Shown here piece after piece: positions 22,209 through 34,052 of a stretch of 64,000 bases of DNA (within the stretch, counting starts at the first letter, position 1; each line of letters begins with the position of its first letter). The notes beneath the pieces were generated by a model that was given only the letters and a program-made list of their open reading frames with translations, made no database searches and had not been told where the DNA came from. This DNA comes from Scatophagus argus (Eukaryota > Chordata > Actinopteri > Scatophagidae). Where the stretch lies: contig NC_058503.1 in NCBI RefSeq assembly GCF_020382885.2, forward strand, positions 1,849,110 through 1,913,109, read 5' to 3'. A program made the position numbers and the translations under genes.

Positions 22209-24411
22209 TCATTCAGTGAAGCGCCTGAAGGACTGGACTGTCGGACTGATGGCACCCCAGTCACCGGGCTTGCGGTATTCCCCTTTCTCCAGGAAGTACT
22301 GCCTTCCTCGGTAGTTGGGGTGTTCGTAGAAAACCCACCATCCGTCAAAGACTTTACAGGAGTTGACCTCCCTCCAGCGGAACTTCTCCAGAAGTGAGGG
22401 ACAGTCTTCTGTGGCCTCAAAGACCTGACCCCCGAAGTCCGCCTTCTCATACAGCTGCATCTTGTAAGGGGTTCCACTAGTCTAAAAGGTGACAGGAGGA
22501 AAGGAGATAGAAGGGGTGAGGGGGTAGATGACAGGTGGAGGCGTTGTTAGTGGAGAGGGTTGGGAAAGTATCGGGAGTGGAAGTGGGGTAACAGAAAAGG
22601 GGTAGGTGGGATATATAGGGGAATTAGATATGCAGCAGCAGGGAAAATGTTTGTAGCACTGCACGAGTAAGCGCTCACAATATTATGAGTGTCACGGTGA
22701 ACTATCCTTCAGTGTATCTGGCAAGATCTTTAATCAAACACCATCCATCATTGTTTGCATCTTGTTTGCTCACTGTTTCGTGACTTCATAAATAGTACGA
22801 AACTGTACACATGAAAGCCAGATAACCAAATTGATTTTTGTGTGAGCGTCCCTGCCTCCAGGCTGTGGGTCGGTTGGACCAACGCCTGATCATACAAATG
22901 GCCTGACCCAGGTATTGGTCTGCATTGACAAAGCCCTGCAGTCAGTGGTAACGTGAACTCTGATATGTCCATCAGAGAGTGTTGCTCCCCCTCTCACTGT
23001 AGCTTTTATCAATTCAACTAACTTCTGCCTGAGTGACTCATAAACCTCAAGCTCGTATCCCCCAGACTTTTCTGCTTCACCCTACGTTACATTTTGAAAG
23101 GTTACCAGTCCATCAATAAATTGGCACCCTGTGTTGGGCACAGGGTTGCCCACAGGCCAAAGTTGGCCCACCAAAGGTTTTTTTACAAATGAAAAACATT
23201 TTAGAATTATGATATAAATCACTGTTTAGTTCTTTAAATATATGGGATCCATAATTATGATTACTTGTCATAATCTGAGCTAAGGTTGTTAAAAGTATCA
23301 GGGTGTTGATACTTTTTTAATGGCATGCTTTTAAAACAATGGGATATATGCCCTTGATATTACTGAGGGAAAAAAAACAGATCTCCAATCAGATTTTTGA
23401 CACAAGGCTGCACTGATATTAACATTATTATGAATGTGTTGGTATGTGTCCAGTGACCTTTTTTGTACAGTTGGTTTAATAATAATAAGAAATAAAAAAA
23501 TAATAAGAAACTTATGCTGTCCATTATCTTTTTTTTGTCATGGTATCAAAAGAGTTATGGAGTGTTGCTTTTTCTTTACCAGTATTATATCAAAGTTTAT
23601 AATTATGTGACAATCTGTCTGTCAGTCAGTTAAGGGAGCTTGGGATCCTAGTACCATTTTAGGATCTCAATAGGTGGCCCACCATTAACTCCACTGAAAA
23701 ATGTTTAGGCACCCTAGTGTAGAACGTTGAAGAAAAGAGGTCAGCCTGTGGCGTAGATCTCTGTGTCAGCAGTAGATCAGAATACAGGTGACCGCTGACT
23801 TACAAAATGGATCATCTTGCAGGAGCTGAGGCGGTCATTGAGGCCCATCCAGCGCTGGTACTCTGGGTATTCCCCCCTAGTCAGGACATACTGGTAGCCC
23901 ATGTAGTTGGGCCTCTCGTACACTACCCAGGCCCCACTCTCCACCCGGATTGAGTTACAGCGGCTCAGGTAGGCATGGAAATCTGAACAGTCACTGTCGC
24001 ACTCATAGCGACGGCCCTGGAAGTTTTTGTCCTCAAAGAAGACAATCTGGGGGACAGTACATGGGAGTCTTAGCTCTTGTGCAGATTTCACATAATCTGT
24101 ATTCGACTCTCAAATGTGATTCATCTTAGAAGGGTCAGATAGTTCCTGAGCAAAGTGTCCATATGACTCTTTAATCACATAAGCTTTACAAAATGCTTTT
24201 CTGACATTGCAAAGCCTTGAAACCTATTTTAAGCAAATTAAAATAGATTCAATCCCCATCTATTTTTCCAATCCCAGCAGAGAAGGTCACATATACAGCC
24301 TTGAAACCCACGCATTCATATTAAACCTGCATGTCACCATGTTACCTCACTCTATATCAAGTCCAGTCACACTGTGTCCAGTCATACTTTGTCTTAACTC
24401 ACCCTGCCCAT
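22209..24411 (-). CDS. crygs: Gamma-S crystallin
   Basis: CRYGS is a structural eye-lens protein of the beta/gamma-crystallin family. Three coding exons on the minus strand: 24411-24403 (MGR), 24046-23804 (first two Greek-key motifs) and 22481-22209 (last two). They give 174 residues (human 178), and every intron falls between codons, the classic gamma-crystallin layout of a tiny first exon plus one exon per domain. Exon 2 reads [33 protein letters not shown] and [13 protein letters not shown]. Exon 3 reads [33 protein letters not shown] and [12 protein letters not shown]. These match CRYGS rather than the Met-rich gammaM crystallins expanded in fish. Its neighbour tbccd1 is also adjacent in human. 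A TATA box lies upstream. Confidence 0.95.
22482..23803 (-). other. crygs: crygs intron 2
   Basis: A 1.3-kb intron with a G-rich purine tract at 22496-22620 next to the acceptor side. Near 23284-23345 is a short stretch (GTTGTTAAAAGTATCAGGGT and GTTGATAC) resembling the terminal part of a fish DNA-element family. No coding exon was seen. Confidence 0.5.
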
Positions 24412-24498
24412 CTTGGATATAATATGTGGGATAGCCTTGATGATGTTAAGTGATCGTTCCCCTGAGGTCTCAATGTTTCACTGGACCCTCAACAGTCC

Positions 24499-24506
24499 CT
24501 TTTATA
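24499..24506 (-). promoter_or_regulatory. crygs: TATA box of crygs
   Basis: The minus strand reads TATAAAAG here, about 90 bases upstream of the start codon, which predicts a leader of roughly 60 bases. A CCAAT box in reverse (plus-strand GCCAAT at 24543-24548) lies just further upstream. Lens crystallin genes typically have TATA promoters, unlike the other genes in this window. Confidence 0.65.
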
Positions 24507-24835
24507 TCCCTGCTTTCTGCCGTTTATCAACAGCAACATTAGAGCCAATAGGGGAACAATCGCTTTGTCATGAAAATGAGATCCAAAAATTGAGTCAGTG
24601 ATTCTAGTGCTATTCAGTTTTTCCAGAAAAGCGAGGAAGGATTACAGCATAATGGTTAGGCATGGTTAGCGTCCATTGACCCCACTTCTCTACTGGCAGA
24701 GTCTGGTGCCCACCCCCATTCCAGCTCTCGCACTACATTATACATGCCAGCTCCGCCAATTTGACCCCACCTGGTGAGGACCTGCCAACTCATGACTTAT
24801 TTCTACCTTATGGATGAATCCAGAGAGAGCAGTGT

Positions 24836-25320
24836 TCAGTGGAAGAAGTATTCAGGTCCTTTATTTAAGTAATAATGTGTCACTATGAAAATACTCTATT
24901 ACAGGTAAAAGCCAATTCAAAATCTCACTTGAATAAAATTACAGAAATTTTATCAGCAACATGTACTTCAGTGTCAAAGTAGGCGTACTCATCCTTACTT
25001 TTGGTTTATTGCTGATTTTACCACTGAACTATTTGACGTATTGCAGGGTTGTTTATAAATGTGTATCATGTTTTATAAGCTGATTGTACAACACTAATGC
25101 CACCTGCTTAATATTTTGTAGGTCCCCTTTGTGCTGCCAAATCAGCTCTGACCTGTCAGGGGAAGGGATACGAGACCTCTGGGGTTATTTCTTGGTCACC
25201 AGCATGGGACTGTTGAATCCTTTGGGTCTTGTGCATTGACGGTGGGAGGGTGGATTCGGATTATTCTGGTGCATCCCACAGACTCCTGATTAGGTGGGGA
25301 TCTGGGTAGTTCGCAGGTCA
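24836..25320. repeat. Repeat relics between crygs and tbccd1
   Basis: From 24836 the sequence TCAGTGGAAGAAGTATTCAG then GTCCTTTATTTAAGTAA is the terminal part of the common fish element also seen at 14018 and 15318; it extends to about 25075. From about 25105 to 25320 lies a second, different degenerate repeat containing TTCTGGTGCATCCCACAGAC and GATTAGGTGGGGATCTGGG. Neither has coding capacity. Confidence 0.5.
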
Positions 25321-25939
25321 AGGTCCTCGACACATTCATTCATTCATTTTTATGTGACGTGTGGAACAGCAAACAGAGTTAAAAGAGTAGTATTTCCTAT
25401 AATCTGGCATTAATTTGCAAGTAAAATAACTAAAGTAACTCAACGTTTTACCTTTTGTTGTCTCTGTCCCAACTTGTTTGAAATCTGTTGCTGGCTTCAA
25501 ATTCAGAATAAGCATATATGGAAATCAGTGAACTTGATGAGGTCAGACATTAAATATATTGTCTTTGAACAGTCAATTGAGGCATGTTAAAAAAAAATTA
25601 GCAAACTATCACTTTCTATTTATGTTTAACAGAACATCCCGACTTTTTTGTAACCCAGTTGTAACACTTTGTTTCTTGTGTCCTTAATACAGTTAATTGT
25701 TGAGGTGTGTATAAGTGAATAAAGGTAGTCATAATGCATTAGAAGGCTTATCAAACAACCTCTAGTTTATAACTAATGAAGTGCATCCAAAAGACACTTA
25801 AGCTCAATTCATTCTAAGTCACAACTATGACAGTGTTTTATGGACATATAATGCATCAGAAAGAATTGTGTGTGTTTATGAATGTAGCATACAGCATTAC
25901 AAATGCCCCCACAAAATGCCTAAAACAATAAACAGGAGG

Positions 25940-28788
25940 TGACTTGGTTTTAGTCAAAACTTTTATTTTTAATTTTTAACAATCAAAACTATATTGTGGC
26001 CTTCATGCAGTAGCTGCATAGAGGTGCGTATGTTCAAATCAAATCGCAGGTTACTGAAGTAACCAACAGCAGGTAGACATTTCGCAGCATTTTAAAAAAC
26101 ATTTACAGTAATGTTCCCCAATACATAACAACATTTTAACACATATTTTTTGTCAAGTCCACCTTCGCTTAACTTCCCGTAACCAACACCATGCTGCCCC
26201 GAAGACACATGCAGCGGTTCTGTTGTATACAATTAGTCGCTGAATCTGTGAAAACTCAAAATTTTGCATGCTTTAATGAGTGTGGAAACAGGAAGCTTGA
26301 AGTACACCTAGAGATATTAAATGCTACCGGAGGCAGGGTAAATTTAATAAAAATAATCTGGCCACAGTTCTGCAAACCAACCAAGCATCGAATTTTACCC
26401 TATTTGGCATGGCAGCAAATCAGCTATGTCAATTTTACTGAGGAACTTAAAGGATAGGGCCACAATATAAATTTCTGTTGTACTTTCATGTTACAAAAAA
26501 AAACAAACAAACAAAACACTACAACATGAGTGAAAGTTTCAGTCACAGGCCATATCCACATGGCAGCCATTTTCCTCTGATGTAATGCTGAGGGTGGGAA
26601 GTTTAAATGTCATACTGCTGTGTTCCAGGTTGCAAGTCATAAACGTAGGGGAACCTGACAAGTATTTTCATCACTACCTCACTGATCATTAACTGAAAAG
26701 ACATTTGAATTTGAAGCTAGAAAAAAAAGATCAGGCCATATTTAAAAGACAAACTTAAAAAAATATGTTAACCCATTAGCTACCATTAGACACCTAATTT
26801 TAGTATAGCATTACTGTTAGGAAAAGCATAAATTCTGAAATATCAACATACAATAGACAAATTTATTTAAGCACAGGATGTAATTAAGCTGGCAAAGTAA
26901 CATATCATGTTGTATCATCTAACACCGCCAAAGGGTAATGTTAGCTGAAAGTGGCTGAATGCTAATGTTAGCTAATGACTCATCAAAAACATTGTTCTAC
27001 CTTAGGATATGATCAATGCCCCTCTGGACTGTCACTATCCATCGCAACTTGAGTGGCTGATCGATAGGGAAGAGATGAAATGATTTGTCAAATTCTCATT
27101 TACATGACTTGCATCCAGGAGCACAGCAGTACAATGTTTGAGCTTCCCACCCTGAGCATGACATCAAAGGAAAATGGCCACAGTGGCAATATAGTCTATG
27201 GAGAGCGACGTATCAACAGGTATGGCTGACTTGCCCTCTATGTACATAAAATATGAAAGATTAGCTTGGAATCTACAGCTGTACCTACAGTAACTTTCGT
27301 TAATGTTCCTTCGTTTTACCCCATAATGGAAAACTCTTGATTACTATTTTAGATATTCTATTAAAACTAGAAATTCTATGACCTGAGTCAGTTACTGCAG
27401 GAGCGCTAGCATGTCATTAATACCCAAAGTGCTAAATTCATTCATCATTTACATTCTTTCAGTGCATCTGTCCACTTCCCTTACTGAAAATATATTGCTT
27501 TATTTTTAACAGAAAATAGAGCTGCAATAATCAAAAGAAAATTAGTTGCCAACTATTTTGATGATCGATTAATATTTTTTTTAAAAATATATCAAACATT
27601 AGCTGGGTCCAGGTTCTTAAATGTCAGGCTGTTTGTCTTTGTCGTTTAAGATCGTAAATAAAAGAGTTTTTTTGGTTTTGGACTGTTTGTTGGACAAAAG
27701 GAGCAATTTGAAGATGTAAGTTATGGAAACTGCAAACAGTATTTTCACATTTTTTTAACATTTTATGGACTAAACGATCATGAAAATAATTGGCAGAGTA
27801 AAAGGTATCAAAAATACACTTCTTGAGGAACCAGACCACAGCTTCTACTAAAGCAACAACCAATTGTAAATGCTTTGAGTTCCACTGTTGCTAAATGTCT
27901 ACTCCATCTGACTCAAGTTTACACAAAAGTTCATTACGTTTTTACACAAGAACATTGGGCGGATTTCAGTTCTCAAACTGTGTCTTAGTGCAGATTTTGA
28001 GAATTATTATACATTAAGGAGCAAGTAGTTTTTCAAGAAATCACTGTCTGTCAGCCAGTCAGTCAGTCAGTGCCTTGTCCTTGTTCCTTCTCAGCTGCAG
28101 CCACCGTTTTCAGCTAAATTCAGTTTTTTTTTTTGTCTCCAAAAGATGACACCCAATGGTCAACCTTTCAAAAGTCTGTGACTTCACAAGTGTTACACCC
28201 ATCTTTGTTTTAAAGACAACTCCCCAAAAGAAAGCGTAGCTGGTGATGTTGTCTTACAGCATGCCAATACACACCCTCCATAGTTTACGCAGGTCAAGTT
28301 GCCATTTTAGCTGCCTTTTCTTAAGAAGCAATAACTCACATTGCATTACTTACAATGCAGAGTCACATGGATTACTTTGTCCAATCAACAATTCTGTCCA
28401 GCCTGCTACATCACTTCTGGTTTGATCTTGTAGTTTTTCCATTCGGTGAGGTTTTGAAACAGATAAGAGGAGACTGAAAATCACCATCTGTACGATTCAC
28501 CTAAAAAGTAGATTGTGGATGCCTTCATGTTCGATCTCAGACTAAAATATTCAGAATGCCCTAACCTAAAGATTAATCATTTAGTCAGGAGAATAACTGG
28601 TAGACCAATCAATAATGAAAATAATGGTTATTTGCAGCCCCAAACAACACTTGCACCAAGAACATCAACAGAAGCTCCAGATGACAGTAAGATCACGTGT
28701 AGTCTGTACGCATGAACTGTCATGCCATGTTGACTGAGAAGTACAATTATCCTGCTGGCTAGGACAAAAACAAGGCTAACCCGACAAT
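25940..28788 (-). other. tbccd1: tbccd1 3' untranslated region with embedded repeats
   Basis: The AATAAA complement TTTATT at 25962-25967 defines a likely 3' end, giving a UTR of about 2.8 kb. Two copies of a widespread fish repeat rich in GATTAAT-type motifs lie at 27510-27800 (ends near GAAAATTAGTTGCCAACTAT and GACTAAACGATCATGAAAAT) and 28565-28645 (AATCAATAATGAAAATAATG then GTTATTTGCAGCCC). No exon is evident. The UTR could be shorter if an internal signal is used. Confidence 0.45.
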
Positions 28789-31700
28789 TCAACAAGCCAT
28801 AGGTGACTGTCCAAGTGTCCGTCCAGTCCTTGTATGTTTGGTATCATTAACTCGGGCCGTGCTCGCTGCAGGAACATCTAAGTCCTTTACAGATGCTACG
28901 GTGGGTGGAACAAGGCTGTCGAGTTCGTGTCTGTGCCCTGTTTCCAGAAGCCACTCATGAAACTTGACCTCCACCAGCTCCTTAAACTGCCGCTTCTGCT
29001 CCCTTGAGAATGCAAACAAGAAATCGATTAAAATGGAAAAAAAAAAAAATTGGGAAATTACAGACCAGGAAAGCCACGGCACGGGCGCAAAATACAAGCA
29101 AAGTACTGAAAATCCAGAAGAAAATGGACAAATAAAATTGGAAAAAACAAAGACAAAAACAACAGAAAAATATAATGCCATAGCATGGGAAGACCTCACT
29201 TGATATCGGTCTGGCTGTCATGTCACCCAGTGTATCAAGCCTGTCTTTTCTCACTTGTTTTGCCCCGTTTAAACTAAGTATAAAGCAGGACCTGGTATCG
29301 TGTAGAGGCCCTAGAGCAATTTTTCTGACACCAGTGGCAGAACTCCATAATATCTCACCAGCTAACTCACATTCTCATTGATTTTTGGACTGACTGTTCC
29401 ATTATAACTTTCCACTCATTAAAATAGCGTGCTGGACAATGGAATTTAAAACTTATTTTCATACATGGATAAATGACTGTGTGTTTTAAAAACTATGAGA
29501 TGAAGCCACATACTCATAATGCTGTGAAGACTTGTCACTCACTTGTTCAACCGGGCCTCAATCACAGTCTTCTGCCAGTTCTGTATCCTCTTCCGCTTTT
29601 CATTGAGTGCTGCCTGATATTGAGGAGGCAACCCCCCTGGTACCTCACATGTGTCCCCCTCCATCTCAAAAGGCACAACCAGTGTGTTAAACTCAGTTGG
29701 GGGCAGCAGGCGGTAGCAGGTGGGGTCTGGGCTGGAGGATGTGTTGAGCGAGGGGTTGACGAGGCCCTCTGTTCCCAGAAGCAACGGTTGATCCCAGGCA
29801 TTGGGGACTACAGCGAGGCCCACACTGGCCATATGATCTTCCAGGGATGGGTAGAAAGTGTGGAAAGGCCCCAATGTAATATCTGTGTTTCCAGGTAGTA
29901 GCAAGGGGCGGGTGGGTGTCAAGGCATGGATAGTGCAACAGGAGGAGGCCCCAATGGCAACCCTGCCAGCCACACACACCACCCGTACATTCTGGCAGCT
30001 GTGGATGTGGACACTGGTCTCAACAGGTCCCAGCACCACTGTGCTGTCACGACATTTGTCCACGCTGACTGATCTGAAGGAGCACACGTAACAAAAGCCC
30101 TTGATGGACAAACTGGATCCAAAAAATCTGAAACATAACCTTTATTAATGCAAGCTAACCTTACCTGAGAGGTGACAGAAGATATATGAAGGCATCTGAG
30201 CATCTGTGGATTTTGATGTTGGAACCGGTCAGTTTGTCTGAGGTTTTAGCCAGGGTCTGTTTGAACACTTGGGACATCAGTACTATTTTACTACCAAGTG
30301 GAGCCATGTGGGTGTTTCTGGCTATTTTGGCTCTCTTCATGGCCCCGTCCACTAGAATGCACAGAGAAAGGGTGGACAGGCAGGTAGAGAAAGAGTGATG
30401 TCTTTAAAGAAAAACTTAACACTTAAAAGACACACACACACAGCAAATTATTATACAGAGTGAAGCTGCACTGTTTAGTTCCTTGATCAATTAGTTTTAA
30501 ACTATTAAATTAATCACCAACTATTTTGGTAAAGAAAAAAGAAAAACTTTTCATTTACTATTAAAAAGAAACAAAGAACGAAAAGCAACAAATCCTTATT
30601 TTTAAAAAGCTGGAATCAACTTCAAATTTTTGATTTGTCATGAGAAATGACTAATCACTAATCAAAATATTTGGTGACAAATTTTCTTTTAGTCAACTTC
30701 TTAATCAAATGATTAATTGTTGTGGCTCTATAAACAAATAACTGATTGAGAAAATAAATGCACAGATTCATTGGCAATGAAAATAATGTTTAGTTGCCAC
30801 CCTATTTTTTCAGAAACTGCCTAATTCCATTAGATTTTAGCATACCTTGCTGAGCCCAGGCTAGTTTCTTGCCTGAGCGCAGGCAGGCGGTTATCCCAAA
30901 GGGGTTGAGTGTGAGGCTGTGCTGGAGACAGGAGAGTAGCTTGTGCAGGGGGAATGAGCGGCTGAGTGTGGAGTAGCCAGCTTGTGTGTGGAGCGGAACT
31001 TTGGTCAGCAGCCTGTGGACAGGCTGGACAGCTCTGCTATGGCATGCTGAGCCCTCCAACAGCAGGCCCAAGCTCCGCACAGCCTCCAGGGTTATCTGGC
31101 AAAACACAATTGTAAAATCAGCTACAATGCACTCATTATGTGAATGTTAATTTGTATTAGAAGTTCATTTTTAATCAAAATTGCAAAAAGCACAGATGAT
31201 TACTACTGATAAACACACAGTAGCACAGTTGCAAGCAAAGGATAACAAGTAATACAAGCCTTTTTTTCCACAATTACAAGTCATAGCTCTCTTTACTCTG
31301 ATAGAGTTCTCAAATGTAACAAATACCACCAACATCATAATGAAAACCACCACCTTCAGTCTTAAACCTGCAATGAGTGATTTTGTTTGGCCACCTGGGG
31401 GCAGCAGAAATAAGTAACCCTGTGAACACAACACTGACATCTCACCACCTTTTAGGTTGACATGGTCAACTTGTTAACAAGGAGTTGCTTAATTACACAT
31501 TTAAACGTTTCAGAGTAAAATAATCATACATTTGGAATTGAGTCACCTGATGAATGTCTCTTAACTGTTTCTGGTCTCAACCAACTCCTGAAATATCTGG
31601 CTTTTTAGCTGCTAAATGTGCCACTGGGTTCACCGTCTAGTCTCTGACTGTGTCTGTCTGCTGTTTGATGTTGAGCACATGTTGCACTGTGGGTTTTTAG

Positions 31701-32969
31701 TGCTTCTTTTTTTCCCCATTTAAAACAGCCACCTTCTGCAGCCAAAACAATGCTATGGGAGTGGTGTCTTTAGGGCTTTAGGTCTATTACTGTTGAGTAA
31801 CCCAAGATGTGTGCTGGCCGTCCACAGACCTGGCAGTCTTTAAGGGCCTGTCCAGATTGTGACAGTTGGCCTGGTTCCACCAGCAGCTCCAGAATCTCAG
31901 CTAGATGGCTTTGCACAAATGACAGATGGGCCTGATCGTCCCAGTTCTGCTGAACCAAATAGAAACAACAAAAACACTATGAGTGGATCATCATAGAGAA
32001 CGTATAGATGACACTAATATTTGCACTTTACACATGATAGTATAGATGCTTTGAACTGGGCAATAGGTAGTAATTGGAATTACAGACAGACAGAATGATA
32101 ATGTTATCATTCTTTTGTCCTTAAAGACCTTATTCTGAGAGCTAGTCTTGGCCTCACGGTCTGATGGAGAGGGGGAGCGAGTACGATGACTGGGCCACTC
32201 TTCACCAATCAGAGAGGTGCGCAGAGATACACGGTTCAGCTGCTGTATGTAGAGGAATAGGAGGAACTGCAGTGTGTCCACAGACAACTGAAATAAATAG
32301 GAAAAAAGGAAACAGGGGATGCACATCAATGTGTAGCTCCATCTAAAATTTGAGAACAGAGTTACAACAAATTTAACCTCTGCCTGGAGCAAAACACATA
32401 CAGCAATATAATATACAATACACAATGAGGAGCACACCTTTGTGAAAGAGTCACATAGGATACAAAACAGTTATCTGAGACAATGGCCTCGTATTACATT
32501 CACAGGTGAATTGAGGCATTTGAACTACAGGTACTCCACCCCAGTCATTTTTTCACCTTGCTCCTTTGCTGGTCCAGCTCACTTTTGGAAGAGCACTGAG
32601 AAAGACACTCTGCCCACTCCAGCCTCTCCTCTGGAGTGTGGCCTATAAGAAGATCAAAGGTCTCAAAGTAGAGCCATGCAAGGTCTTCTGGAAGCTGCAG
32701 TTTTCCACAGGCAATATGCCTCCACATGGGCCAGCCCAAAGTGGGAAAGCAACCGTCCCGTGTTCTCACATAGAGTGCCATCTTGCGAAGATAGTGCAGG
32801 CTGAGCTTGGAAGAGGGAGCAACCTATAAAGGCATTAACTCCAGTTATTTGACAATTTGCATCCACCAGACAATATACATTACATAGGTGAGAAGAGTAT
32901 ATTCACCTGCAAGGCACCCAGTAAGAAGGGTTCCATGCGAGGCCATATGCTCACACTTTCTGCGTCCAT
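28789..32969 (-). CDS. tbccd1: TBCC domain-containing protein 1
   Basis: TBCCD1 is a tubulin-cofactor-C-like protein that, in human cells, helps position the centrosome and organise the Golgi. Eight coding exons on the minus strand: 32969-32907, 32823-32557, 32287-32129, 31949-31830, 31095-30846, 30351-30165, 30073-29543, 29002-28789. They give 596 residues (human 557) with phases closing. Conserved blocks: PMWRHIACGKLQLPEDLAWL (about 48-67), DTLQFLLFLYIQQLNRVSLR with TSLIGEEWPS, and MKRAKIARNTHMAP. The TBCC/CARP beta-helix domain follows at about 320-430 (CSDAFIYLLSPLRSVSVDKC, LTPTRPLLLPGN, PFHTFYPSLEDHM). C-terminal blocks are PFEMEGDTCEVPGGLP and FHEWLLETGHRHELDSLVPP. The C terminus carries an extra tail of about 40 residues beyond the human end. 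A non-coding first exon lies upstream. It is head-to-head with dnajb11. Confidence 0.95.
30470..30800. repeat. Interspersed repeat copies in tbccd1 intron 5
   Basis: Motifs such as GATCAATTAGTTTTAAACTA, TTAATCACCAACTATTTTGG and CAACTTCTTAATCAAATGAT then TAATTGTTGTGGCTC belong to the same fish repeat family as the copies at 27510 and 28565. A second partial copy abuts at 30745-30800 (AATGAAAATAATGTTTAGTT). Confidence 0.5.
31096..31829 (-). other. tbccd1: tbccd1 intron 4 with probable dispersed repeat
   Basis: From about 31370 the plus strand reads TGCAATGAGTGATTTTGTTT then GGCCACCTGGGGGCAGCAG, a pattern I recall as part of a dispersed fish repeat. No coding exon was seen in this intron. Confidence 0.35.
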
Positions 32970-33515
32970 CTCTACAGAGAACGGAAAAAAACATGACGAT
33001 ACAGTATATGCAATAATTTCAAACCATAAGAGAACAACGTAAGTAATTCAGCATACTTTCTGTATAAATTGCTGTAGTAAGGCTGACCCTGCATGTGCAC
33101 AGCCATGATGATAAACAAAAAATACGTGTTTCTGTGTCGTTCATTTAACATAGCAATCGCGTGACGTTTTAATGCAACCATGACAACTGACAAACAGGTT
33201 GCTCTTGTCACCTGCGCCTGACTTGTTATCATAATATTAAGTTTGGCACGCTAGCCAAGCTGATTCTTAGCTAGAACTAGTCCATTCAGACAGTTGCTTG
33301 CATAAATATACACAAAACCCACTTCTTATTGTGACGGAACGTGAGAGGTGGTTTGACAGCAGGGGGAATGAGTGAACTGTTTGTTTTTCCCAGTGAACTG
33401 TCATTGTTTTATTCCTCAAAGTTAACTTAGCCAAACTTGGGGCTCGCCAGCTAATTTGGCTACTGTTAGCTAGCAAGGCTAGCAAGGCACAAGAGACTGG
33501 GAAAAACTGTCTTAC

Positions 33516-33700
33516 TTTCAGCCTTTGTCTTCGTCCAGGCAACGCGATGCTCCGTGTCAATAGGTCCAGTCACTCACAGGTGAAGGTAAAAAATGAGAAC
33601 GAGTCCTGCCGTTGATGCGGTTTGTTGTGATTAGAGGCAAACCCGAGAATCGGACACATACCTGCTGTTTTGCTTCCTATTTGGCGCCCTCCTCTCCACC
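33516..33700 (-). other. tbccd1: tbccd1 non-coding first exon (probable)
   Basis: On the minus strand a GTAAGA donor begins at 33515, directly after GCTGAAA. The sequence upstream is moderately CpG-rich and lacks a long frame. The coding start is in the next exon at 32969. The 5' boundary is inferred. Confidence 0.4.
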
Positions 33701-34052
33701 GCCGAGACATCTGCTGCGCGCAGGTCGCGGGGACGCGCTTCGATCTGATCTTATAGCTATTTTCACAGTAAAAGTCATGCAGTAAACTGTTTTTGCGGTG
33801 GTTGAGTTCAAACGTACATTTTCAACACTTCCGAGTAAACCAGTGTACACTGACACAACGGATGATATTGTGAAAGAGACGTTGAGAGGTGTTTCTTTAA
33901 CGGTGGGCGGAGTTTTGACTGAGGGCGGATTTCCTGACACCCGGTGGGCGGGCTTTTTCTGACAGGAGGAAGAAGGCTTGTGACTGGTAGCGGGTTCCAA
34001 TCTCCCAAAGCCGGCTGTTCTTTTTCTACCTCCTGTTAAAATATTGAGATCT
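33700..34052. promoter_or_regulatory. Divergent promoter of tbccd1 and dnajb11
   Basis: This short interval separates the two 5' ends. It contains three GGGCGG-type GC boxes at about 33905-33955 and a GCGCGC-containing site near 33716. Near the dnajb11 side is CCAAT, nine bases, then CC (33997-34012), which resembles an ER-stress response element. No TATA box is apparent. Confidence 0.55.

Noticed and set aside
28515-28715. 66-codon plus-strand frame
   Set aside because: It lies in the tbccd1 3' UTR over a dispersed repeat; no splice or family evidence.
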